The notes beneath the pieces were generated by a model. That model had not been told where the DNA came from and made no database searches. It saw only the letters and a list, made by a program, of their open reading frames with translations. A DNA stretch of 51,115 nucleotides from Martelella mediterranea. GTDB taxonomy: Bacteria > Pseudomonadota > Alphaproteobacteria > Rhizobiales > Rhizobiaceae. The DNA lies in the NCBI RefSeq assembly GCF_004342225.1, contig NZ_SMAR01000027.1, positions 1 to 51,115 on the forward strand, written 5' to 3'. The translations under genes and the position numbers were made by a program. Positions 42,911 to 51,115 of this stretch are shown here, in pieces (position 1 is the stretch's first letter; every line of letters begins with the position of its first letter).

Positions 42911-43945
42911 TCAGGCTTTTTCCTTCACCGGAACCGGTCCGGTGGAGGCGCGCAAGACCAGCTCGGGGCGCCAGAGTTCCTGAAAATCATCGGTTTCTTC
43001 GCCATTGATACGCTGGATAAGGCGTTCGGCAATGCGCTTTCCCGCCGTGCGCAGCGATGAACGCGTTGTCGTCAGCGGAACGGTAAAATGCTCCGGCCGC
43101 AGAACCGGCAGAACGTCGTCATAAGAGATCAGCGAAACATCGCGACCGATCTGTTTGCCAGCCTGGTTTGCAGCGCGCACAACGCCGAGCGCCTGCACCA
43201 TGCTGGCGCAAAGCATAGCCGTTGGTGGATCAGGCTGCGCCATAAAACCAGTCGCTGCCCGTTGTCCGGCTTCTTCTGTCATGGTGGTAGAGCAGTGCAG
43301 CAGAGGATCAAATGACAGACCCATCTCCTGCATGGCTTTAAGCGCGCCATTACGGCGGCGTACCGCAAAGCCCAGCGTCTCGTCGCCATTGATCAATCCG
43401 ATGCGGCGATGGCCCAGTTGCAGCAGCAAACGCACGGCCTCGTAAAAGGCAGCTTCATTGTCAACATCGAGAAACGGATAAGGATGGGGCGCGGAAAAGA
43501 AGCGGCCATGAACAATAAATGGCAGGCCGAGGCTTTCCATCAGGTCGATGCGCGAATCATTTTCGCGAATATAAGCCAGGCACAGCCCGTCGACATTGCC
43601 ACCGGTGGCCAGTGTCACAAGGCCGGATACTTCGTCCGCCGGGTCGGAGGGCATGACGACGAGATGGAAGTCTTTCGCGCGCGCCGTCTCGCCGACGCCA
43701 CTCAGAAACTCTCCGAAGTGGAGGTCGGACATTGCTTCCGCGCCAACCGGCATCAGGAGCCCAATGGAACCGGCCTTGCCGGTTGCAAGGTGTTGTGCCG
43801 TGCGATTGGGGCGGTAACCCGTCTCTCTTGCTGCACGTAAAACGCGCTCGCGGGTTGCCGCGTTGACCTCCGGATAGCCATTCAGCGCCCGGCTTACGGT
43901 GGTCGGGGAAAGGCCGAGCCGCGCCGATAGTTCTTTGAGATTCAC
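42911..43945 (-). CDS. aglR: LacI-family regulator AglR
   Basis: The 344-residue repressor has an N-terminal LacI helix-turn-helix (MNLKELSARLGLSPTTVSRALNGYPEVNAATRERV, 1-35) and a sugar-binding effector domain (VDGLCLAYIR, RRIGLINGDE, VSLISYDDV). It starts with GTG at 43945 with GGGAGGA upstream. It is divergent from aglE, and two operators in the 301-bp gap suit its self-control and repression of the alpha-glucoside operon. The inducer is probably an alpha-glucoside. Confidence 0.92.
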   Translation of the reverse strand: MNLKELSARLGLSPTTVSRALNGYPEVNAATRERVLRAARETGYRPNRTAQHLATGKAGSIGLLMPVGAEAMSDLHFGEFLSGVGETARAKDFHLVVMPSDPADEVSGLVTLATGGNVDGLCLAYIRENDSRIDLMESLGLPFIVHGRFFSAPHPYPFLDVDNEAAFYEAVRLLLQLGHRRIGLINGDETLGFAVRRRNGALKAMQEMGLSFDPLLHCSTTMTEEAGQRAATGFMAQPDPPTAMLCASMVQALGVVRAANQAGKQIGRDVSLISYDDVLPVLRPEHFTVPLTTTRSSLRTAGKRIAERLIQRINGEETDDFQELWRPELVLRASTGPVPVKEKA

Positions 43946-43999
43946 ACTCTTATCCTCCCTTGCGCCGGGAAAATATGTTCAGGACGAAAATAGGACATT

Positions 44000-44018
44000 T
44001 TTTCCAAAGCGCTTTGAC
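44000..44018 (-). promoter_or_regulatory. AglR operator 1
   Basis: TTTTCCAAAGCGCTTTGAC holds the palindrome AAAGCGCTTT typical of LacI-family sites. It is the exact reverse complement of 44168-44186, with centres 165 bp apart. It sits 55-73 bp upstream of the aglR start. Confidence 0.85.
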
Positions 44019-44130
44019 TTTGTACCAAGCGTTCCGGCTTGTCGGAAAGTCATTTTTGTTTGAATGCTGAAAAAAATTATCCGAATATCGCCAATCTGCG
44101 CAAAATTTAGGTTCATTATAACGAAAGGGG

Positions 44131-44159
44131 TTGACTCAAAGCGGCGACAAGAGAATTCT
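44131..44159 (+). promoter_or_regulatory. Predicted sigma-70 promoter of aglE
   Basis: TTGACT (44131-44136), a 17-bp spacer and AATTCT (44154-44159). The -35 is close to consensus, the -10 is weak. The predicted transcript start would fall beside operator 2, so repressor bound there should block transcription. Confidence 0.6.
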
Positions 44160-44167
44160 CTAACCTT

Positions 44168-44186
44168 GTCAAAGCGCTTTGGAAAA
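44168..44186 (+). promoter_or_regulatory. AglR operator 2
   Basis: GTCAAAGCGCTTTGGAAAA is identical to operator 1 in reverse orientation over 19 bp and lies directly after the predicted -10 element, where a repressor would be effective. Confidence 0.85.
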
Positions 44187-44246
44187 GTCGCTCTTAGACA
44201 GTTGTGACCCGTTTGAGGGGGTCAAATGTGATGGGAGGTAAATCAC

Positions 44247-45602
44247 ATGAATAAAGTTCTCATGACCGGCGTGGCCGCACTCGCGCTTTCTGCGAGCGTC
44301 GCTGGCGCAGCCGATCTTAAATTCGCGCCCGGTGAAGATGCAAAGTTCAACTGGGATAGTTACAACCAGTTTGCAGATTCTCATGATCTGAGTGGTCAGA
44401 CCCTGACGATCTTTGGGCCGTGGCTTGGCCCGGACAAAGATCTCTTTGTCAGCATTCTGAATTATTTCGAAGAAGCCACCGGGGCCAATGTTGAATATTC
44501 CGGCTCTGATTCCTTCGAACAGCAGATCGTGATCGACACGCAGGCCGGCAGCCCGGCCAACATTGCCGTGTTCCCGCAGCCCGGCCTTGCCGCAGACCTT
44601 GCCGCCAAGGGGTTTCTGACCAAGCTCAAGCCGCAGGTCGGTGAGTTCCTGGAAGAAAACTATGCTGCCGGTCAGTCCTGGGTTGATCTGTCGACCTATG
44701 CCGGACCGGACGGTGAAGAGGGCCTTTACGTTTTCCCGTATAAAGCAGACCTGAAATCGCTCGTCTGGTATGTGCCGGACAACTTTGATGATGCCGGCTA
44801 TGAAGTGCCGGAAACCATGGAAGATCTGAAGGCGCTGACCGAGCAGATCGTTGCAGATGGCGGTACACCCTGGTGCATCGGTCTTGGTTCGGGCGGCGCA
44901 ACCGGCTGGCCGGCAACGGACTGGGTCGAAGACATGATGCTGCGCACGCAGCCGCCGGAAGTTTATGACCAGTGGGTTACGAACGAAATCCCGTTCAATG
45001 ATCCGCGTGTTGTCAACGCGATTGATGAATTCGGCTGGTTTGCCAAGAACGACAAGTTCGTTGACGGTGGCTCTGCTGCTGTTTCTGCAACTGACTTCCG
45101 CGACAGCCCGAAGGGCCTCTTCGATTCGCCGCCGAAGTGCTACATGCACAAGATGGCGTCGTTCATTCCGTCCTTCTTCCCGGAAGGGATTGAGCTCGGT
45201 CTTGATGCCGACTTCTTCTACTTCCCGTCCTATGAAGGTGAGGATCTTGGTAAACCGGTTCTCGGTGCCGGTACGTTGTTTGGTATCACCAATGACAGCC
45301 CGGCTGCCGAAGCCTTTATTCAGTTCCTGGAAACCCCGATTGCGCACGAAGTCTGGATGGCCCAGTCAGGCTTCCTGACACCGTTCAAGGGTGCGAACCC
45401 GGAAGCTTATGCCAACGACACAATGCGCGGTGAAGGTGAAATTCTCACCGAAGCCACGACCTTCCGTTTTGATGGTTCTGACCTGATGCCCGGTAAGGTG
45501 GGTGCAGGCGCTTTCTGGACCGGCATGATCGATTATGTCGGTGGCAAGTCTGCAGAGCAGGCTGCAACCGAAATCCAGAAGTCCTGGGACGCGATCAAGT
45601 AA
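44247..45602 (+). CDS. aglE: Alpha-glucoside ABC transporter substrate-binding protein AglE
   Basis: The 451-residue periplasmic binding protein starts with a signal peptide (MNKVLMTGVAALALSASVAGA). The mature part has the family features LTIFGPWLGPDKDLF, the GSDSFEQQIVIDTQAGSPANIAVFPQPG ligand region, and WPATDWVEDMMLR. It binds sucrose, maltose, trehalose or other alpha-glucosides, following the Sinorhizobium meliloti relative. The ATG at 44247 has GGGAGG well placed. It is the first gene of aglEFGAK, followed by a strong hairpin that may raise its output over the permeases. Confidence 0.93.
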   Translation: MNKVLMTGVAALALSASVAGAADLKFAPGEDAKFNWDSYNQFADSHDLSGQTLTIFGPWLGPDKDLFVSILNYFEEATGANVEYSGSDSFEQQIVIDTQAGSPANIAVFPQPGLAADLAAKGFLTKLKPQVGEFLEENYAAGQSWVDLSTYAGPDGEEGLYVFPYKADLKSLVWYVPDNFDDAGYEVPETMEDLKALTEQIVADGGTPWCIGLGSGGATGWPATDWVEDMMLRTQPPEVYDQWVTNEIPFNDPRVVNAIDEFGWFAKNDKFVDGGSAAVSATDFRDSPKGLFDSPPKCYMHKMASFIPSFFPEGIELGLDADFFYFPSYEGEDLGKPVLGAGTLFGITNDSPAAEAFIQFLETPIAHEVWMAQSGFLTPFKGANPEAYANDTMRGEGEILTEATTFRFDGSDLMPGKVGAGAFWTGMIDYVGGKSAEQAATEIQKSWDAIK

Positions 45603-45637
45603 CAATCGTCAGATCCGGCTAAATCTGTCATACTGCG

Positions 45638-45656
45638 CCGGGCCCGTTGGGCCCGG
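45638..45656 (+). promoter_or_regulatory. Stable intercistronic hairpin after aglE
   Basis: CCGGGCCC-GTT-GGGCCCGG is a perfect 8-bp GC stem 36 bp after the aglE stop, without a T-run. Such hairpins protect the 3' end of binding-protein messages or allow partial termination, which would raise AglE over AglF. Confidence 0.65.
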
Positions 45657-45835
45657 TTGCATCTGACCTCCTTCGGCAGGGCAGGGACAGCGCGGGACCA
45701 TATCAGGTCATTGGCATGTCCGTTTTGCGCCCTGTGCAGGAACAGCGCTCCGGGACGGCGAAAGAACCTTAATAAAACAATGAGCAGAGCGGACTGGTCG
45801 TCAAGACTGCACACCGTTCTAGGGAGTTGAAGGGC

Positions 45836-46846
45836 GTGGAACAAATAATCAAAGCCTTGGTGGCCGTCGTCATTGGCGTTGCCGTTGCCGTGGCCTATTT
45901 CTATGGCTCCAACAAGCTGCTTGACCTGATTTTCCCGTCTAATACGAAGGAGCCGGGCCGGGGTGCCAGAAACCTGCGTATTTCCGGAATGATCAGGCCG
46001 TGGCTGTTTCTCGGGCCTGCATTGCTGTCACTTTCGGTTTATCTGATCTATCCGATCGTCGCGTCAGTTGACTATTCACTGCACGGTCCGGCCGGAGATC
46101 AGTTTGTCGGTCTGGCCAATTACAGATGGATGTTGTTCGATCCTGAATTCCGCCAGTCGATCTTCAACAATATGCTGTGGCTGATCTTCGTCCCGGCGAT
46201 GTCGACCTTCTTCGGTCTTGTGATCGCCTGGCTGACGGATCGCATCTGGTGGGGGTCGTTCGCAAAGATGATGATCTTCATGCCGATGGCGATCTCGTTT
46301 GTTGGTGCTTCGGTCATCTGGAAGTTCGTTTACGATTATCGCGGTGAAGGCGCTGATCAGATCGGTATCCTCAATGCGATCGTCGTGTCGCTTGGCGGCG
46401 AACCGCATGTGTGGATCGCGATGCCGTTCTGGAACAATTTCTTCCTGATGGTCATCCTGCTATGGATCCAGACCGGTTTCGCCATGGTGCTGCTGTCTGC
46501 TGCGCTGCGGGGTATCCCGGAAGAAACCATCGAAGCAGCCGTCATCGACGGTGCCAATGGTTTCCAGATTTTCTTCAAGATCATGATCCCGCAGATTTAC
46601 AACACGATCGCCGTGGTCTGGACGACGATTACGATCATCGTACTGAAAATCTTCGATATCGTTCTGGCGATGACCAACGGGCAATGGAATACGCAAGTGC
46701 TGGCCAATCTTATGTTTGACTGGATGTTCAGAGGTGGCGGTGATTTCGGTCGCGGTGCAGCCATCGCAATCGTGATCATGGTTCTCGTGATTCCGATCAT
46801 GATCTGGAACATCCGCAACGCCAATAAAGAGATGGAGGGCCGCTGA
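45836..46846 (+). CDS. aglF: Alpha-glucoside ABC transporter permease AglF
   Basis: The 336-residue permease has about seven transmembrane helices: an N-terminal one (VVIGVAVAVAYFYG), then PWLFLGPALLSLSVYLIYPI and later ones, with the EAA loop IPEETIEAAVIDGANGFQIFFKIMIPQ. It forms the MalF-like half of the channel. The GTG at 45836 has AGGGAG nine bases upstream; TTG at 45827 would have no spacing to the ribosome site. aglG starts one base after its stop. Confidence 0.92.
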   Translation: MEQIIKALVAVVIGVAVAVAYFYGSNKLLDLIFPSNTKEPGRGARNLRISGMIRPWLFLGPALLSLSVYLIYPIVASVDYSLHGPAGDQFVGLANYRWMLFDPEFRQSIFNNMLWLIFVPAMSTFFGLVIAWLTDRIWWGSFAKMMIFMPMAISFVGASVIWKFVYDYRGEGADQIGILNAIVVSLGGEPHVWIAMPFWNNFFLMVILLWIQTGFAMVLLSAALRGIPEETIEAAVIDGANGFQIFFKIMIPQIYNTIAVVWTTITIIVLKIFDIVLAMTNGQWNTQVLANLMFDWMFRGGGDFGRGAAIAIVIMVLVIPIMIWNIRNANKEMEGR

Positions 46847-46847
46847 T

Positions 46848-47993
46848 ATGTATGCACACAAAAGGTCCCCGCTCGTCTGGTTCTCTCACATTACCGTTTT
46901 GTTGCTCGTCGTACTCTGGACGGTTCCGACCTTCGGGCTTCTGGTCACGTCTTTCCGGGACAAGGATCAGATTGTTGCTTCCGGCTGGTGGACGGCCCTG
47001 TCGACATCGACACAGAACCTGATTTACCGCACACCCGGTGCTGATGGTCAGGTTGAAGAAGACGGCGTTTATGTCATCAGTGGGAATGCGCTGGAAGGCA
47101 GCGCGGGAGAGGTCGCCAGCTTTGGTACATCATCTCTGCGCCCGTCCGAATATGAAGTCGGACAGACTGTCGATATCGATGATGGGCAAACGCTGACTGT
47201 TGACGAAAATGGCGATTACCGGATGGTCTCGCAAGAGCCGTTCGAAGGCCGGCGCGGTCAGCGCATTTTCGTGACTGCTGAAATTCCGCCACGCTTCACG
47301 CTGGAGAACTATCGCAACGTTCTGACATCAGAAGGGATCGGACAATCCTTCCTGAATTCGCTGACCGTTGCCATTCCTTCAACCATCATTCCGGTTCTGG
47401 TGGCCGCTTATGCCGCCTACGCCCTGTCATGGATGAAGTTTCCGTTCCGTAATCTTTTGCTGGCGATTGTTGTCGGGCTGCTGGTTGTACCCTTGCAGAT
47501 GTCACTGATTCCGCTTCTGCAGATGTACAACAAGATTGGCCAGACCTTTAACGTGCCATCGAAAACCTATGTTGGCATATGGCTTGCGCATATGGGTTTC
47601 GGTTTGCCGCTGGCCGTCTATCTGCTTCGAAACTATATCGCCGGTCTTCCGCGGGAGATCATGGAATCTGCGCGTGTGGACGGGGCGAATGATTTTACGA
47701 TCTTCAACAAGATCATTCTGCCGCTTTCCTACCCGGCGTTGGCGTCCTTCGCGATCTTCCAGTTCCTCTGGACGTGGAACGACCTTCTGGTTGCGACGGT
47801 TTTCCTTGGCAACAGTGAACAGACGATTGTTCTGACGGCGCGTTTGCGTGAACTTCTGGGCTCGCGTGGCGGCAACTGGGAGATCCTAACGGCATCGGCC
47901 TTCATCTCGATCATCGTGCCACTTATCGTCTTCTTCGCCCTGCAGCGTTATCTCGTGCGTGGCCTTCTGGCCGGTTCGGTGAAGGGCGGTTGA
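46848..47993 (+). CDS. aglG: Alpha-glucoside ABC transporter permease AglG
   Basis: The 381-residue permease is the MalG-like half. It has six transmembrane helices and the EAA loop LPREIMESARVDGANDFTIFNKIILP. Between helix 1 (about 12-34) and the remaining helices lies a soluble region of about 100 residues (about 45-145), which is long compared with MalG-type proteins but is also found in Sinorhizobium AglG, as I recall. It should face the periplasm and may touch AglE. It starts one base after aglF. Confidence 0.92.
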   Translation: MYAHKRSPLVWFSHITVLLLVVLWTVPTFGLLVTSFRDKDQIVASGWWTALSTSTQNLIYRTPGADGQVEEDGVYVISGNALEGSAGEVASFGTSSLRPSEYEVGQTVDIDDGQTLTVDENGDYRMVSQEPFEGRRGQRIFVTAEIPPRFTLENYRNVLTSEGIGQSFLNSLTVAIPSTIIPVLVAAYAAYALSWMKFPFRNLLLAIVVGLLVVPLQMSLIPLLQMYNKIGQTFNVPSKTYVGIWLAHMGFGLPLAVYLLRNYIAGLPREIMESARVDGANDFTIFNKIILPLSYPALASFAIFQFLWTWNDLLVATVFLGNSEQTIVLTARLRELLGSRGGNWEILTASAFISIIVPLIVFFALQRYLVRGLLAGSVKGG

Positions 47994-48035
47994 TTGCCGC
48001 CCCGCTGCCGGAGCTACAGAAATCAGGACAACATC

Positions 48036-49703
48036 ATGACTGATAAAACAACAAAAAAAGTTGCCGTCGATAAGGATTGGTGGCGCGGAGCGGTGATCTA
48101 TCAGGTCTACCCCCGCTCATTCCAGGATTCCAACGGCGATGGCATTGGTGACATCCGCGGCATAGCTGACCGGCTTGACTATATCGCCGGCCTTGGTGCG
48201 GATGCCGTCTGGATCTCGCCATTCTTCACCTCTCCGATGAAGGATTTCGGCTACGACGTTTCCAATTACACCGATATCGATCCGATGTTCGGCACACTGG
48301 CTGACTTCGATCACATGATCGAAAAGGCCCATCGTCTTGGCCTCAAGATCATGATCGATCTGGTGCTTTCGCACACTTCGGATCAGCATCCCTGGTTTGT
48401 CGAAAGCCGCTCAAGCCGGGATAACCCGAAAGCGGACTGGTATGTCTGGGCGGATGCGAACCCGGATGGATCGCCACCGAACAACTGGCTTTCACTGTTT
48501 GGCGGTTCTGCATGGCAGTGGGATTCGCGGCGCCTGCAATATTATATGCACAACTTTCTGACCTCTCAGCCGGATCTCAACTTCCACAGTGAAGAGGTTC
48601 AGCAGGCGCTTCTGGATGTCGCCCGCTTCTGGCTTGAGCGTGGCGTTGACGGTTTCCGCCTTGACACGATCAACTTCTATTTCTGCGACAAGCAGCTGAG
48701 AAGCAACCCGGCTCTGCCTGTGGAACTGCGCAATGACAGCACGGCGCCTGCGGTTAATCCTTATAACTATCAGGAACATCTTTACGACAAGAGCCAGCCG
48801 GAAAATCTCGAATTCCTGAAACGTCTGCGTGCGGTGATGGAAGAATTCCCGGCGATTGCCGCTGTCGGCGAGGTGGGCGATGCGCAGCGCGGTCATGAGA
48901 TCGTAGGCGAATACACGTCCGGCGATGACAAGATGCAGATGTGTTACGCATTTGAATTTCTGGCGCCCCAGCGTGTTACGCCGAAGCGGGTGGTTGAATC
49001 GATCAATGCATTTGACGCGGCTGCGCCGGAAGGATGGGCCTGCTGGGCATTTTCCAACCACGATGTCGTTCGCCATGTGACCCGCTGGGGTGCTGGTGTT
49101 TCCGACACGGAAGCCTATGCCAAAATGCTTGGTGCCCTGCTGATGACGCTCAAAGGCTCGATCTGCCTCTATGAGGGGGAGGAGCTTGGGCTGAGCGAGG
49201 CTGATGTCGCGTTTGAAGACCTGCAGGATCCCTACGGCATTGAGTTCTGGCCGGAGTTTAAGGGGCGCGACGGTTGTCGTACGCCGATGGTCTGGCAGGC
49301 CGGAGCGGCCAATGGCGGTTTCTCTACAGCCGAGCATACATGGCTTCCGGTCGCGCATGACCATGTCATGAAAGCGGTCGATGTACAGGAGGGAAATCCC
49401 GCGTCTGTGCTTGAGCAGTATCGCCGGTTCCTCACCTTCAGGAAGGCGCATCCCGCACTGGCCAAGGGTGGCATCCGGTTCTACCCGTCAGACAATGAAG
49501 ATCTGCTGATCTTCTCTCGTCACAATGACGGAGAAACGGTTCTTTGCGTTTTCAACATGTCTGAAGCGCCGATGACGGCCAGCCTGCCAGAAGGCAACTG
49601 GGCCGCCTTTACAAGCGATGATCACGGCTTCGTTTTCAAAGCCGATGGCAATTCCATCACACTTCCTGCCTGGGGCGGTTATTTCGCCCGCCACGGAGAA
49701 TAA
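48036..49703 (+). CDS. aglA: Alpha-glucosidase AglA (GH13)
   Basis: The 555-residue enzyme is a glycoside hydrolase family 13 barrel. The nucleophile is Asp210 in GFRLDTIN, the acid/base Glu279 in AVGEVGD, and the third acid Asp343 in FSNHDVVRH. No signal peptide is seen, so it works in the cytoplasm on alpha-glucosides brought in by AglEFGK, releasing glucose. The ATG at 48036 has AGGAC upstream and gives MTDKTTKKVAVDKDWWRGAVI; a longer frame opens at 47994. Product selectivity cannot be told. Confidence 0.93.
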   Translation: MTDKTTKKVAVDKDWWRGAVIYQVYPRSFQDSNGDGIGDIRGIADRLDYIAGLGADAVWISPFFTSPMKDFGYDVSNYTDIDPMFGTLADFDHMIEKAHRLGLKIMIDLVLSHTSDQHPWFVESRSSRDNPKADWYVWADANPDGSPPNNWLSLFGGSAWQWDSRRLQYYMHNFLTSQPDLNFHSEEVQQALLDVARFWLERGVDGFRLDTINFYFCDKQLRSNPALPVELRNDSTAPAVNPYNYQEHLYDKSQPENLEFLKRLRAVMEEFPAIAAVGEVGDAQRGHEIVGEYTSGDDKMQMCYAFEFLAPQRVTPKRVVESINAFDAAAPEGWACWAFSNHDVVRHVTRWGAGVSDTEAYAKMLGALLMTLKGSICLYEGEELGLSEADVAFEDLQDPYGIEFWPEFKGRDGCRTPMVWQAGAANGGFSTAEHTWLPVAHDHVMKAVDVQEGNPASVLEQYRRFLTFRKAHPALAKGGIRFYPSDNEDLLIFSRHNDGETVLCVFNMSEAPMTASLPEGNWAAFTSDDHGFVFKADGNSITLPAWGGYFARHGE

Positions 49704-49720
49704 AGGGAAAGGGGCGAAAA

Positions 49721-50818
49721 ATGACAGGCGTTACTCTCGAACAGGTTAAGAAAAAATACGGCAATGTCGAGGTTCTGCACGGGATCGATCTTGAGATCAC
49801 GCCCGGCGAATTCGTGGTTTTTGTCGGGCCATCCGGCTGCGGCAAATCCACGCTTCTGCGTATGATCGCAGGGCTCGAAGACATTTCAGGTGGCAAGATT
49901 TCGATCGACGGTCAGGTCGTGAACCAGATTCCGCCGTCCAAACGCGGCATTGCCATGGTGTTTCAGACCTATGCGCTTTATCCCCATATGTCGGTATATG
50001 ACAATATGGCGTTTGGTATGCGCATCGCCAAGGAAAGTAAGGAAGAGATCGACCGGCGTGTGCGTGCGGCAGCTGAAATGCTGCAGATCACGCCCTATCT
50101 CGACCGGCTCCCGAAAGCGCTTTCCGGTGGTCAGCGTCAGCGTGTGGCCATTGGGCGCGCCATTTGCCGCGATCCGAAAGTCTTTCTCTTCGATGAGCCG
50201 CTTTCGAACCTCGATGCAGCTCTGCGTGTGGCAACCCGTATCGAAATCGCCAAGCTCAACGAGTCAATGTCCGATACGACCATGATCTATGTGACACATG
50301 ACCAGGTTGAGGCCATGACTCTCGCAGACAGGATTGTCGTTCTGTCCGGTGGTTACATTGAGCAGGTTGGCGCGCCGCTGGAGCTTTATGAGCGTCCGGC
50401 AAATCTGTTCGTCGCGCAGTTCATCGGCTCTCCGGCAATGAATATCATGCCGGTCACGATAACCCGCACGGGCGAAACCACGGAAGTTGAGCTGCGTGAT
50501 GGTACCCGCTTTGAGGTGGCTGTCAAAACACCGGAATCGGACAAGGGCAAGAAGGCAAGCTTCGGCGTGCGGCCCGAAGATGTCCGGCAGGCCGAAGAGG
50601 GCGAGAAATATCTCTTCGAAGGCAAGGTCTCGATCAGTGAAGCGCTGGGCGAAGTCACTCTCATCTATATCGAAGGCGAACTTGTTGATGATGATCCGAT
50701 CATCGTTAAACTGCCCGGTATTCACGAGGTGAAAACCGGCAGTTCGATGCGGTTCACTGCGGACGAACCAAAGCTGCATCTGTTTGATGAAAACGGAAAG
50801 AGCTATCTTTACCGTTGA
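49721..50818 (+). CDS. aglK: Alpha-glucoside ABC transporter ATP-binding protein AglK
   Basis: The 365-residue ATPase has Walker A GPSGCGKST, the Q-loop VFQTYALYPH, signature LSGGQRQRVAIGRAI, Walker B VFLFDEPLSNLDAALR and the H-switch YVTHDQVEAMTLADRIV. The C-terminal regulatory domain of the MalK type (about 235-365, with FGVRPEDVRQAEEG) is complete. It powers AglFG. A terminator follows at 50849, closing the operon. Confidence 0.94.
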   Translation: MTGVTLEQVKKKYGNVEVLHGIDLEITPGEFVVFVGPSGCGKSTLLRMIAGLEDISGGKISIDGQVVNQIPPSKRGIAMVFQTYALYPHMSVYDNMAFGMRIAKESKEEIDRRVRAAAEMLQITPYLDRLPKALSGGQRQRVAIGRAICRDPKVFLFDEPLSNLDAALRVATRIEIAKLNESMSDTTMIYVTHDQVEAMTLADRIVVLSGGYIEQVGAPLELYERPANLFVAQFIGSPAMNIMPVTITRTGETTEVELRDGTRFEVAVKTPESDKGKKASFGVRPEDVRQAEEGEKYLFEGKVSISEALGEVTLIYIEGELVDDDPIIVKLPGIHEVKTGSSMRFTADEPKLHLFDENGKSYLYR

Positions 50819-50848
50819 TCGGCTTTGCTCGCATAACGGATATGTCAG

Positions 50849-50876
50849 GCCCCGGTTTCACAACCGGGGCTTTTTC
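50849..50876 (+). terminator. Rho-independent terminator of the agl operon
   Basis: GCCCCGGTT (50849-50857) pairs perfectly with AACCGGGGC (50862-50870) around a TCAC loop, followed by TTTTT. It lies 30 bp after the aglK stop codon. Confidence 0.93.
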
Positions 50877-51106
50877 GTTTCCAGAACGTTCGGCAGTGCA
50901 TACCGGTCGTTGGGATGCAGAGAACGATACGTCGCGAGCTTTTCAGGTCATGTGGTCTTACAAAAACGGTTGCGGGCTTGAAAAGCGCAAATGTGAACTC
51001 GAAAACGCGGTTTCGCGGTCGCTTAGAGCGTCAGGCGCGATGAATGAATCGTATGGGATTCCGTTTTTGTGTGATTTGTGATTCCTTGTGTCAAAGGAGA
51101 TTTCCG

Positions 51107-51115
51107 ATGACCCGA
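51107..51115 (+). CDS. Start of a truncated gene (MTR...)
   Basis: ATG ACC CGA at 51107 follows AAAGGAGA (51093-51100) at ideal spacing, so a gene starts here and leaves the window. Only three residues are visible, so it cannot be named. In Sinorhizobium the agl operon is followed by zwf, pgl and edd, so a central sugar gene is possible. The 230 bp between the terminator and this start hold its promoter; I see no other gene there. Confidence 0.6.

Larger units (their letters stand above)
43946..44246. promoter_or_regulatory. Divergent aglR/aglE control region
   Basis: This AT-rich 301-bp gap has the two AglR operators, the likely aglE promoter and the ribosome sites of both genes. No small gene is seen. 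Confidence 0.75.

Noticed and set aside
44169-45347. Long minus-strand frame opposite aglE
   Set aside because: Antisense shadow of the binding protein gene and runs through the operator region; no recognisable domain.
48492-49451. Long minus-strand frame opposite aglA
   Set aside because: Antisense shadow of the GH13 gene; no recognisable domain.
1-51115. Mobile elements, CRISPR arrays, tRNA or rRNA genes
   Set aside because: I looked for transposase motifs, terminal inverted repeats with target duplications, regular short repeat arrays and tRNA-like cloverleaf segments and found none that hold up by eye.

Overview
The window looks like chromosome of an alphaproteobacterium of the order Rhizobiales (Hyphomicrobiales). 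The grounds are overall content: RpoH2-type sigma factor, CarD, CenR-like regulator, aglEFGAK operon in the Sinorhizobium arrangement, Entner-Doudoroff aldolase, and a family IV ornithine/lysine decarboxylase with a long leader. GC content is moderate and even. I see no insertion sequence, prophage, CRISPR array, rRNA or tRNA. The species cannot be named from the sequence alone.

Layout. 1-1950: a small membrane protein divergent from a membrane-anchored LytTR regulator, flanked by two near-identical ~76-bp non-coding repeats that carry paired AlgR-like boxes. 2063-8569: information-processing genes (SUV3-like RNA helicase with RG-rich tail, S4 RNA-binding protein, 7Fe ferredoxin FdxA, CarD, RpoH2). 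8625-13790 (minus strand): an M48 lipoprotein protease and the thiamine importer thiBPQ, led by a TPP riboswitch with a ribosome-site-sequestering hairpin. 13987-19631: FKBP isomerase, then the osmoregulated periplasmic glucan cassette opgG-(small ORF)-opgH-opgC. 19640-24895: divergent MFS exporter/MarR pair, thiamine pyrophosphokinase, ABC-F ATPase, gamma-glutamylcyclotransferase-like gene. 25012-32502: AI-2E transporter, L,D-transpeptidase-fold protein, CenR-like regulator plus a DNA-binding-less cyclic-nucleotide-domain protein, TrhO, split CYTH/CHAD pair, KDPG aldolase, acetyltransferase and a small membrane protein. 32499-36493: UbiD opposite ubiT-ubiU-ubiV, the genes for oxygen-independent ubiquinone hydroxylation. 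36494-38181: NicO metal exporter with a DUF1007 protein. 38265-41564: LysR regulator, structured leader, ornithine/lysine decarboxylase, acetyltransferase. 41728-42813: EpmB-like radical SAM aminomutase. 42911-50818: LacI-type AglR and the alpha-glucoside operon aglEFGAK with two identical inverted operators. A new gene begins at 51107 and runs off the window.

How it fits together. Imported alpha-glucosides are cleaved by AglA and the glucose would enter the Entner-Doudoroff route, whose last enzyme (Eda) is encoded in the window. Thiamine import and thiamine pyrophosphokinase form a salvage route under riboswitch control. UbiTUV with UbiD point to quinone synthesis at low oxygen, so the organism probably respires microaerobically or anaerobically at times. 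The most interesting unexplained elements are the LytTR module with its flanking duplicated sites, the small ORF between opgG and opgH that resembles a detached OpgH N-terminus, and the decarboxylase leader.
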